Shown in pieces: positions 11,560 through 22,080 of a DNA stretch of 39,862 bases; the stretch's first letter is position 1; every line of letters begins with the position of its first letter. The translations under genes were made by a program, and so were the position numbers. The notes beneath the pieces were generated by a model. It was not told where the DNA came from. It saw only the letters and a program-made list of their open reading frames with translations, and did not search any database. Origin of the DNA: Oehlia diaphana (taxonomy: Eukaryota > Glomeromycota > Glomeromycetes > Glomerales > Glomeraceae); contig QZLH01000006.1 in assembly GCA_003833135.1 (NCBI GenBank), positions 1 to 39,862 of the forward strand, written 5' to 3'.

Positions 11560-12300
11560 ATAACAAGTATAGAATTAAGTGAGCCAATAGAAAGGAAAGC
11601 TGGTTTGTTAAAAAAAACTTACTATAAAGAATATTTTTATCACACTAGAATCCTTTCCTTTATTAAAGGCTTAGAATACTTCAATTTTAGTTACTATTAT
11701 GATGAATAAAAATTACAAGAATTGCAAAAATATTTATCAATTTCTTCTCTTCAAAAACTTCAGTACCTCTTTACAGAATATTTACCACGTCATGAAGTTT
11801 TTATGTTAATTGAAAAAACTATGGAAACATTAAAACAATGAAGATATGGAATTATCAAGATTTTGAATATACTAAAGGATTATTGTGAAGCCATTACTAA
11901 AATTGTCCAAACCTTGAATGATTGTATATTAATATTCAATTTGAAGATTTAAATGGTATAAAAGGAATCCTCTTGGGTTTGTACGATGTTAAATAAATTA
12001 CATTTATATATAGATGATGATATAGAAGAGGAAGAAGACAATTGTGAATATTCTAGCAGATTGTTCGCCAAAAAATTTTAATAAATTTTTTTTTCAATGA
12101 AAATTTTATATTTTCAATTACTGGGGTTACAAAATTTTTTTGAAATGTGGAGAGGCAGAACCCTAATTAAATTTTATACTAATTTTAATCGTAGTTATCA
12201 TTTTACTCCAGTACATATTGAGGTTATGAAAAAATATTATGGACTAGCAGTAATTGATAGCGAAACTAAGTATTTAAATTTTATGGCGAATCATCGGTAA
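11560..12300 (+). pseudogene. Decayed F-box/LRR-type gene, C-terminal part
   Basis: Conceptual translation gives a long run of family-like protein with stops. Around 11558-11840 one frame reads 'GLEYFNFSYYYDE', a stop, then 'SLQKLQYLFTEYLP' and 'HEVFMLIEKTMETLKQ', then another stop. After frame changes it continues with an acidic 'LHLYIDDDIEEEEDN' stretch and, from 12097, 67 codons open to a normal stop ('NFFEMWRGR', 'FTPVHIEVMKKYYG'). This matches the style of the LRR half of AM-fungal F-box proteins. At least two stops and two frameshifts break it, and no F-box is visible upstream. It is probably an old duplicate of the family to which the 5.2-6.3 kb gene belongs. The family call is inference from motif style. 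Confidence 0.65.
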
Positions 12301-13013
12301 TTGCTTAAATTAGAAATTCAATTTATGGTTCAATTTTTTAATGTCATCATTATTAAATATATATATTACATATATATATTTTTATTAATAAGTTATCAGA
12401 CTTGATGTATTCAATTTATTTGTACTTCAATGCAAAATATGTAATATAAAACATAACTTTATAATTTTTTATATCAAAGTTTTTAATGTATAATATTAAA
12501 AAGAAAACATTATTTAAATTGTTTAATATAAATAAAAAAAATATATTTAAATTGTTTAATATAAATACGAATTTTTAAAATTCTGTAAAACAACGAGTCT
12601 CTAAAATGAAAAAATTATATCAAATATAGAAATTATAAAAAAGACTCACGTGTTATCACACTATATTTTATTTTTGTGATACTTTATTTTTATCGCCGTT
12701 TTCAAAATGATGAACGCGATTAAATTTTGAATAAAAAGAAAAAGAAACTGAAAACCGGACGAAAACCGGACGAAATATGGACAAAAAAGGATGAAAACCG
12801 GGAGAATGTTGGTATTCGAAGACAATTAGATTAAGTAATAACACTGATATTGAATACCTTCCTTCATTCCTTTAAAATTTACCAGAAACAGATTAAATAT
12901 CAATTAATTTATTGAATTTATTTGACTCCGCAAAAGTGAAACATTGATCACACACTTTATGTTTAAACTATATATGATTTTTAAATTTATCCTAATTAAT
13001 ACTCTGAACAACG
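12301..13013. other. Intergenic region with short tandem repeats
   Basis: No gene seen. A 24-nt unit (TATTTAAATTGTTTAATATA and four more bases) is present at 12511-12534 and again at 12544-12567. At 12752-12802 an AAAACCGGACG unit appears twice, followed by degraded copies. The end of the region is the 3' flank of the minus-strand PARP gene. Confidence 0.6.
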
Positions 13014-14445
13014 TTAAAGACGAGGAATCTCTTTTCCTAACTCTTTGTATACGATCAAATAACGTGGTATACATGCAGCCTCCTTATATACTACTAATTC
13101 ATCCAATTTAATTCTGCCCTCATCACTTGGTTTCCCTATAATACTATGATATCCAGGAGGTGGTGCAACGAACCTTTTAAATTCTAACTGATTCCACCAT
13201 CTTCCCACAGTAACTCGATTTAATAACACAGTTCGGAACCACGTGCCGTTATAAAAATGTCTAGAACCACGATTATGCCAATTTGCCTTTGAAGAGTTTG
13301 CAGTAAAATAAATCCCACAACCAAAGGCACCATGACTCGAAGAAGGAAGTCTGTATGAATGTTTGATAATTTGACAAGTGGAACATGAGGGAGAGTTGCA
13401 TAAGTTACCATCCACGATACCAATAAGACAAGTCTGGCTGCTGCCGTGAAATCTTCTGTATGTATAAAGACAAAATATCAATAAATTTCAATTTATAAAA
13501 GCATGACGAGTGTAAAATTATAATATTTAACTCACCGTTGTTCATTACCTCTGATCAATGCTTTTTTTTTAAAAAAAAGATGAATTGATCTAATCAATTT
13601 TTTCGAATACTACTGCTGGCTATTATCAATTGAAGAAAGCGTATCATTTTTTTTTTTTTTTTTTTTTTTGAGTAACTATTACCTTTGAAGTGACCAGTTC
13701 GTTCAACCTCATCCCGGTATGCTTCATATCTACAGTATATTTGTTTCGGAATTAGTATTTATACGAATATTAGCGTTAGGTACAAGAATACTGTATTAAA
13801 TAATAAGTAATCGGCTACCTTCTTAAAATTTTCCACGAAACGATAATCTCCCAAATTGCTTTTACTTTGGGAATTTCTTCTCCATCATATGATTTCCAGG
13901 ATTCTTTCCATTGCTTAAGTACTGATTTATAGGGACTACTACACGCTTCCAATTTAATAATTCTAGGGGCTATAATTTGATAAAAAAATTATTACGTGAA
14001 AAACGTTATAAATTGACGTTTCACAATGTGAAAAATAAATTATTACGTTGGATTAAATTCTCCCAATTAAGAATACTATCGCGACACATATTCCCACACC
14101 ATAATGTATCTGAATTCATAATTGACTTTTTCTAAATCAATTAATTATATATAATTTTAGTGAGGATATTTATTTTAAACTTTTTTTAAAAAAAAGATAA
14201 TATTATATAATCATAATAATAAATAAAATTATACTCACGTTACAAATCATACAATTGCGACACCACTTTTTTCCACAAAAAAATGACTGATTAACTCGTG
14301 GAAATGCTTTACATTGAATACATAATGTGTCCTTGTTTTTAGATTTCGAAGTTTCCGAACGACAAAAGTCAGAACAGTATTCACCATCATCTCCATGAGG
14401 ACTCTTATCTGATTCATTGACACCACAATAGAGGCATGTAAGCAT
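13014..14445 (-). CDS. Zinc-cluster PARP-domain protein (ADP-ribosyltransferase)
   Basis: A protein that would transfer ADP-ribose from NAD+ to targets. I join six exons (minus strand): 14445-14239, 14131-14047, 13969-13819, 13729-13683, 13548-13536 and 13455-13014. Every junction is GT-AG and the phases agree, giving 314 aa. Residues 1-85 hold three Cys4 modules: C4/C7/C24/C28, C42/C45/C57/C62 and C65/C68/C81/C85. The PARP fold runs from about 98 to the end ('YKSVLKQWKESW', 'YEAYRDEVE', 'GNEQRRFHGS'). The H-Y-E triad is present: H171 in 'RFHGS', Y217 in 'GCGIYFTANSSKA', E287 in 'LDELVVY'. A CNSPSCSTC insert follows H171, as in other fungal PARP-like proteins. The 13-nt exon encodes GNEQR across its borders and is needed to keep the frame. 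The triad would permit poly-ADP-ribosylation; the substrate is unknown. Confidence 0.85.
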
Positions 14446-16449
14446 CTTGAAAAAAAATGTTATAATTTTACATAGTGTGAAGGTTATTCCGTTATAAAAT
14501 CATAGAATATCAATATTACGTATATATTTGATATTGTAATTTTATTTGCGTTTAAAGGCAACATAATTATGACAAAAATTTATCTCGGTAAGGTATAGTT
14601 AAATTATTTTTTCCTTATTTTTTTTATGTGGGAAAAAATTTAATGTACAAGTAGCACAGGATGATCAGGAACGACCAATCTATTTTAGTGGATGTGTCAC
14701 GTTACCACAAAAATTTCCACCCACGTGATTTTTGGGCGGCATTATCGTCTCGGCTGGCATTAATAAATTAAGCAAGTGACAAATAAGGAGTGACAAATAG
14801 GATTTTACACACTGAAAAAAATCTAAGTCCCTGGAATACATAGTAAAAATGGAATGTGTGACTCCGGTGACAAATTTTTAAGGTCACGTGGGGTGGAAAA
14901 ATTTTGTTCCGTAAAAATATTATAACTTTGATGATTTAATAAATTGGAATCGAATTTTTTTAATTAATTAAAATTACTAATTTATTAACAATTATATATA
15001 CTGTATACTTTCAGATATCGAATTCATCATTTTTTCTACTTTATTTAAATACTTAGAAATTATGGTTTAAATGAAGTTATTAACCGCTTTTTTTTTAATG
15101 AATTAAACTAATATTTCTATTTTGCTTGTTCAATTTATCAATTTTCTAAAAGAATTGTTTCTTATCATGGTATCGAATTTTTTAAATGAAAAATAATGAA
15201 TAAATCATCGCATGATCAATATCCAAAGATCCCGACATAAATTCTAGCTAATGATTTATAAGTAATTCCTATCTTACACAAAAACGTCCAACACAAAATT
15301 CCCATTTTAAACATTTTAAACAAAAAAATTTGACGTAAAACTTTCATTTTACGCAAAAAGTCACTCCCATTTATGAAAAAAATCAAAAGCGAAGTGCAAG
15401 TAAAATAACATCTGTTAACTTATAAATTAAATAATAAAATTTAATATTTACTCTTAATACAATACAAAAATCAACAAATGAACATTTGTACAATTTTTTA
15501 CAAATTAAGTAATTTTATTATTTCATTCGAATTTTCTCTGGCATGCCCATACTAATGACAATATCATCATTCCATTGGCAAGGTTTTTTGTCCATTTTTT
15601 CATGCTCTTCGACTGGATAAGTTTCATTTTATTTATTTCCTTAGATTCTTCTGTTGCTGACGTACTATATTATCATCTTCAACACCTTCTTACATCAAGA
15701 ACAAGATCATTATTGTCATCACTTGTATCCATATTAATTTCCTTACCTAGTTCCTAAATTTCATTCATGTAAAAAAAATAGATTAATGTCTGATAGAATT
15801 AATGTCTTGATGGTATTGATATTATAAATCAGAATGAACTATATGGAAAGCAACAAAAAAAAGTTTCTTTTTATTTTATCATGTGATGATAATGAGGAAA
15901 AGCAATATCAAATTATTTAATAAATAATTTTTTTTTTTTAAATAAGAAAAAAGTGGTGAATAATAAAAAAAAGTATAAAATTATCAGTTAATTAATGAGA
16001 CGTGAATTCAGATACTACTTGCACTACTTTGGCTTTCAGCTTTGTTTTTAAATCTACATTCAAACATATTCTATTTCTTTATATATAGGTAAATGTTGTT
16101 TATTTACCATTAGCAAATCAGCTTAATGGCAATTAATATTTATTTGTTACATAAAATTTTTTTCTTTCACTTTTTATCTACTATATTTCTTGTATTTAAT
16201 GAATTGTAATAGTATTGTAATTAAAAACAGATTTCTAACCTAAAATCTTTATGACTTATTACATTATTGTTTTATTCTTTTTTATAAATTATGAGTGAAT
16301 TGATTGATGTATCTAAAGGCCAAAAAAATAAAGGAATCCAAGTTCATCTAACTGACTGGAAATTACAAGGTCTCACAAATGATCAGCGAGAATTTGCGAG
16401 TCAATGCCCCAGAAAAATTTAATGAAAAATGGAAATATTTCATTAAAAA
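14446..16449. other. Intergenic region, no firm gene
   Basis: The first part is the likely PARP promoter. A short direct duplication (GTGACAAATA followed by AGG, twice) lies at 14777-14802, and CACGTG sites are near 14712 and 14886. At 15540-15760 the minus strand has small patches of ordinary-looking protein ('MDTSDDNNDLVLDV') broken by stops. At 16291 (+) a 43-codon open frame begins 'MSELIDVSKGQ'. I do not recognise either and they may be debris of mobile elements. Confidence 0.4.
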
Positions 16450-17640
16450 TAAAAAAGAAAAATAATTCTAATATAGATGAATTACTGATTTCTTTCCTCT
16501 GTTTATATAATTATATTGATCAGAAGTATAAACACAATTCATATTGTAATTATAATCATCAATTATTTTGGAATTGGTAATCTTTTTTAGTATCATCATC
16601 TCCAAACACCATTAATATTATTTCTTCTTCTACTACAGTTATTTGTGGTCAACATCGTTCATGTTTTGCTGTATCACTTATTTCATGAATTGTTGAAAGC
16701 ATTGTTACAGGACCATTATCAATCCATAATATCACCAGTACTTCATACAATATCTCCTGAAAATTTCAATTTAATTTTTATATATCTTATATATCTTTAA
16801 AGTTTTTGAAAATTCTACTAAATAAGTTCAAACTGTACCATATGCACCAATATTTCTATCTCTTAAATATTTAAATAAATTAATATTTGAAAAAAAATTA
16901 TCCATATATGTATTATAAGATTTGTTACCTGGCAAATCTTTAATTAAATGATACACATATGTGATAAAAAAAATAAATAAATAACTATTGCATAGAACTA
17001 AATGGGAACATTACAACTTTTAATTTAAAGGATCCTGAGCTAACTATATCAGAATTAGATCCAGTATTCTTAACATTTGTACATCCATATGATGTGGCTA
17101 GTTCGTTTATATTAATGTATCCAGTTTTAAATTTAATACAATATGTGTACACTTCTTCCAGAAAAATGTATAAACTTTCATCAATAGATACATTTGATGA
17201 TGGAATATATAATCTTTGTGATATATTTTTATATGGGTAGCTAATCTATTTAAAACCATGTAGTTAAATTATTACTAATTGAAGAAAATGTACTCTAATG
17301 TTGCATATTCTTAATTATTTCTGTTGGTTTTTTGGCCTTTTCATCCTATCAACAGTTAATTTGTTGCTCCAGTGTGTAAAATTTGTCAAATTGTGCACTA
17401 GTATTCTAATAATCATGTATTGCAAGTGCTTTAGAAGCTCCAAAATAAAACAATATTGCAAGAAAAATGCATAGTCCATTGAGTTACCAAATAAGGGATT
17501 TTGTTCTGATAGCCATTTCAAAAGGGTAATTTCTTCCAAAATCGTGACATTTCTTAATAATTGCAGGTGTGGAGGAATGCATCCAGTATCATCTGAGAAA
17601 CATGTCAGGGACTTATATTATGCAACATTTATTATGACAA
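16450..17640 (-). mobile_element. Decayed piggyBac-type transposase
   Basis: Reading the minus strand downwards in changing frames gives the landmarks of a piggyBac (PGBD) transposase in the correct order. These are 'FYFGASKALAIHDY' then a stop where Trp is expected (about 17410-17480), 'IPSSNVSIDES' (about 17190-17220), 'YNTYMDNFFSNINLFKYLRD' (about 16870-16930), 'WIDNGPVTMLSTIHEI' (about 16680-16730), and 'KIIDDYNYNM' then 'YTSDQ' (about 16520-16580). All three Asp positions of the DDD centre remain as codons (SIDE, YMDN, WIDN). Stops and frameshifts between the blocks make it inactive. I did not find its terminal repeats or TTAA target duplications. Bounds are approximate. Confidence 0.8.
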
Positions 17641-19619
17641 CTATTATGAAGCTATAAATTATTATAAAATTGCATTAAAAAATGATTTCTAATAATTATC
17701 CTAAGAAGTAAGCATTTAAGAACTGTAAATATCAATTTTGGTGATGTTTTTCTCAAGGTAAGGCTATTAAAATTAACTTGAAGTTACTTTTAAATGATAA
17801 GGTAAATTTTTATAAAATAAAAATTTACTTGATAAAAAAAAACAGGTATTCCAATTTAATAAAATTTCAATTTTTTTAATATCGAGTGATGACAGGTGAC
17901 AGGTCATTGTAATAGATAGAGAATTTTTTTTTGGAAAAATTTGGGTAAATATTAAAAGGTATTATGCGGAAATAAGGAAAAGGAAAAGTGAAAAATTTAA
18001 GTCTTATATAAGAAATATAATGCTGCCTTTTTCATTTGTTTCATTTTTCAAATTTTTACATCAGGATATTTAGTCTTCATATTAGCTTTTGTTCTTAATT
18101 TACTATTACACAAGTATATAGTCTCTTTTTCTATCTTATACAATCATCTTATTGTGTATCTTTTGATCATTTTACCATCAGTTATTTTAAGGAAATAGTC
18201 AAAAGGATTTTCTCTGCATGAATTCCCAATTTTTCTAATTTCTCTTATCTAATGAGAAAATTATTTAATCTATTATAAATAATATAATATTTAAGATGCC
18301 CTTCTAATGCATATGTAAAATATTTATAAAGCTGGTCTTTCAACGGACATTGCTATAAAATTAGAATTTCACTTAGATAACTTATTTGACTTCATAACAC
18401 AATATTTTTTTTCATTCCTGATCTCATAATTGACCACCAGGGCGGGCCACTTATTGATACAGAAAATAATGATGCATAATATAAATTACAAAAAAAGAAA
18501 TTCTAATAATCTAATCATAATCTCTCACATTGGAGTAGAACGAAATTTTAGAATTGTCTTCTTTTTGTCTTATTGATGAAGATACTGATGCATGATATAG
18601 TAAAGATAAATTATTAATTATGATATTTTGTAAAAGTAAAAATTTCTGTAAATTTTATCTAAATTTTTACTCTCCAATGCCTGATTCACAACTATAAGCA
18701 AATAGTCACTATCTTCAGAAATTAAAAAAGTATGCCAGGATTCTTACCTTGATTTCTAGCCTGAACCCCATCAGACTTTTTTTTCTTGCCCAAACTTTAT
18801 CAGACTTCAAATACTATAAAAAAAATTCTTATATGAGCAGCCAAGGCTCTCTTTTTTTTCATATTTGCAATTTTTGTACTTATGGCCTCTCTCCCAGCAG
18901 TTTATTTCACTTTATTCAAATGAATACTAACATTAAACCAGTGATATTTCATTTGTTGCTTAGGTGAATTGGTATTCTAAATTTTAAAAAATATTATTAT
19001 AACTTTTAAATAATTTGATAAGAGACTAAATTAGATTATAACCATCTGAGGTTAATTCTGGTTCATCTTCAATAGGAGTGGCATTTCAGATAAGCTTCCA
19101 ATTGGTAATGATGTGGAATTGTGGATCATGGCTAGTATATTTATTTATCAGTGCTATCCAATTTCTTTCATATAGTGGCCACAAGTTCTATATTCACTTT
19201 TTTTTCTTTATTCTTAAAATTTCTATCATAGACGATCACCTCAAAGCCTTTATTCTTTCCTACTACTTCTATGCTTAATTGAGCAAAATCAAATAATTTT
19301 GCATCCAGGTGGCTAGAGTCAACTATCACTGGATTCCTGCTCATTTTTCATCCATTTAATACCACTGATAGAAGATGACCATAATCAAGTTTGAGTTGGT
19401 TGAGCTGATAGGAATTTCTATCATAATTCCAGATACTGGCTCCTTTAATACTACCAATAGTATATTTTCCTTTGGTAAATTTTCGAAGGTATCATAAAAA
19501 TTAGCATTTTGTCATATAGCATGATTTCTTTACCAGTAAAATATTTGATTTCTGCTTTACTATTAAAAATCAATAAAACTCATTTCATTTTTACTGTTAT
19601 ATTAAATATGGTTCTCCAT
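17641..19619. other. Decayed repetitive DNA, no intact gene
   Basis: Stop-ridden in all frames. On the minus strand at about 19190-19300 there is a 30-40-codon open patch ('LFDFAQLSIEVVGKNKGFEV') that reads like real protein but that I cannot place. It may belong to the MULE relic just upstream on that strand or to another element. Open frames on the + strand at 18749-18967 and 19078-19278 are antisense shadows of this debris. Confidence 0.4.
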
Positions 19620-19860
19620 CAGTTATTTTTAAGTATCTGTACATAATTATGGTTTATTCCCATTAATCTTGATATACATTTCTTAAAGAATAAAATTTGC
19701 ACATAATTGTTTACATCAGTAAAAATGCCAAACAGCATATTAAATCTATTTGTTTTGTATGTATTATCAAAAACTACTACCACATCATAAAAATCAGCAA
19801 TAGTTAATTTTCTGTTCTGGAAACATCCAAATTGATCTTATTTTTCAAAATATTTAATAC
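19620..19860 (-). mobile_element. Decayed MULE-type transposase fragment
   Basis: The minus strand from about 19796 down to 19690 reads 'FYDVVVVFDNTYKTNRFNML' and continues 'FGIFTDVNNYVQILFF'. That pattern (V-F-D-x-T-Y-x-T-N, then F-x-G-V-N) is the first catalytic-Asp block of Mutator-like/FAR1-type DDE transposases. The frame is lost on both sides, so only a fragment is recognisable. It lies in the same debris field as the piggyBac relic. Confidence 0.7.
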
Positions 19861-21904
19861 TGTAATTTGAAAATACTTTCTATAGATCTATTCATATATC
19901 TTTCAACAGGATTTTTAAAATGAGTTATTATCTTTCATTTATTAATTGAATTTTAGTAAAACTGCTTTTGACCTAATGTTTGAAGAATCCATGTTTAAAT
20001 ATTTGATTTGAATTGGTGAATTACAGATTGTTTCATCTAATATCAAAAATATAGCTTCTGTTATTTCCTATTTGCAGTAATATATGATTTCTAGTCTGAT
20101 TGCTGGTCTAATTTGTGGGTGACTGCTGTTGGCAAGGTGACTGTTGTGTAATATTAAAATATATATGTTATGATTAACATTTTACTATATATATAGTAAA
20201 CTCTTTTGATGTTACATATTGAATATTCATATGGGCTTAAAACTATAAACATCCTAAAATAGAGGTATTTCAGGATAATAGGTACTACCCATTGGGTTGC
20301 AGTTTTTATATATTTATACCTCTAGCTCCACCTCTACCTCTACTCTACTTCTACCTCCAATATTTTCTTCAATTTCTTCCATTTCATTGTTAATATCATC
20401 ATAATATATCTATAAGAATTTGGATCCATATACATTTATATATATTGTAGCAAAAATTGTCATAGAAATCTCTTTTTACATTATTTATCAGGAGTTGTAA
20501 AATTATCATATTTAAAGAATTACATTAATAACTTTGACAAGTTAATACTTTTTTATACAATTCTAGTTCTTTGTTATGAATCTGGTAAATCAGTATATAT
20601 AATATTTATTATCTTTTAGTACATTTCTTATTTAATATCTCAATGAATATTGTTATCCATGAAGTAATTAATATATCTTTGAAGTAAATATCAAAGATTG
20701 GTTCTTGAAATAATTATCTTTATTTTTAACTTATCAATTGAAGAATTTTGTATTCCAGCTTGATTGTTATACATTGAAAATTTTAATTAGAGTTTTTGAT
20801 AACATTCTAGCAGAAGATAAAATAATGACAGTTTATGCCATAAATTTTTTCTTAAGATTTTTCTTTTTTTCTATTTTACTAAATACTGTATTAATTATTT
20901 TACTTACTTTATAATTATTATCATTATTGAGAATATTGACAGTTATCTTAAATGCAATCTGGATCTTTAATAATGATTTCTTTATTTTAGGATTTGCAAT
21001 ATCCTGGACATATCTGTTTCCAGATCTGGATGATTAATTTTTTTAAATGAATTTTCATAGCAAATTTTCATGGCTGCACTTTCCTTCCATTTCCGGATTT
21101 CACTTTCTTTTAGTGTCATGCTTACTAATTTATTTCACCAATGATTCAATTTACTATGACCTGTTTGCAATGAATTAAAGACAAGTGAACTAATTTAGTA
21201 TTATTTCCTTCTTTCCAGGAGATGTCTCATTGCAACTAGTTTCATCTAACACCAGTTTCTCATAGGTTAGCATGCCATCAACAAAGCAGTGTAAATCATA
21301 TGCTTTGATTTATAGCATTCATTTTATTTGAGAGATATCTGAAGTTTTCTTAGTTGAAACACCTTGTATTGCAGTATACACCAAAACTTTATTGGTATAC
21401 AGGTATTCATAGTATTTTGCTGAAGAAAATAATAACAATTTATGCAATTCTCAACAGAAATTTTTTTCTTATTAATTTTGTAAAGTTATTGGATTAAAGA
21501 CAGGTAAACTAATAGTTATATGTTAAGACTATTTCAATAGTTGGAGTATCTTGTATTGCAGCTTGATTGTTATACACCATAACTTAATTGGTGCAAGGCA
21601 TTTGTTTAGGTGTGTGTTAATAATTTTAACTAACAATTTTCTGAAGAATAAATAATTATTTTCTACTTATAAACCATAAAGTTAATATCATTAAAATAGT
21701 CAGATATAAATTCTATGGGCTATACTAATAATAAATTATAAGATTTATCTATTTTATATTTCAAGCTTTGAATAGTAATCCCATAGGTACTATTAGTTGA
21801 TATGTTATCCTCTAATTTGTTGACAATAAAAAATGAAAAAAAAAGATATCCATGTAAATTTATTAAACATGGTGGTTGTAAACTTTAGTTTATAAAAATG
21901 CTTT
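19861..21904. other. Decayed DNA with dispersed internal repeats
   Basis: No intact gene. A (CCTCTA)n-like CT-rich microsatellite lies at 20319-20358. A motif beginning TTGTATT(G/C)CAG and continuing with TTGATTGTTATACA or a shortened form occurs near 20744, 21364 and 21551. In the minus sense two copies translate as 'YNNQAAIQDT' and 'YNNQAGIQNS', which suggests degenerate repeats of some coding unit. Confidence 0.4.
20319..20358. repeat. CT-rich microsatellite
   Basis: Imperfect CCTCTA/CTACCT repeats over 40 bases in otherwise AT-rich DNA. Confidence 0.7.
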
Positions 21905-22080
21905 CATTTAATTCAGAAGGGTGGTTCCAGTAATGAATTTAAATAATTTTTCTAATGTTCCTGTAGACTGGATGTAAACCCACTGTTTCAACCAGTCGTA
22001 TATCTTATTTCGGTCTACTCTTTTTGCTAAAACTTCAGAAATGGTCATTTTGAAAGCTCCAAGTAGTTTTGACTTTCTGC
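21905..22080 (-). pseudogene. HECT-like domain fragment
   Basis: About 58 codons are open in the minus sense: 'FKMTISEVLAKRVDRNKIYD', then 'WLKQWVY' and 'GTLEKLFKFITGTT'. The last part resembles the segment of HECT ubiquitin-ligase domains before the catalytic-Cys region ('...LLKFITGSS...'). The frame ends in a stop soon after, and the catalytic part is not visible. It is a gene or transposon-cargo fragment in the debris field. The family call is a weak motif match. Confidence 0.35.

Noticed and set aside
15575..15757. 60-aa + strand ORF
   Set aside because: Low-complexity hydrophobic/Ser translation, opposite a patch with more protein-like minus-strand reading; no support.
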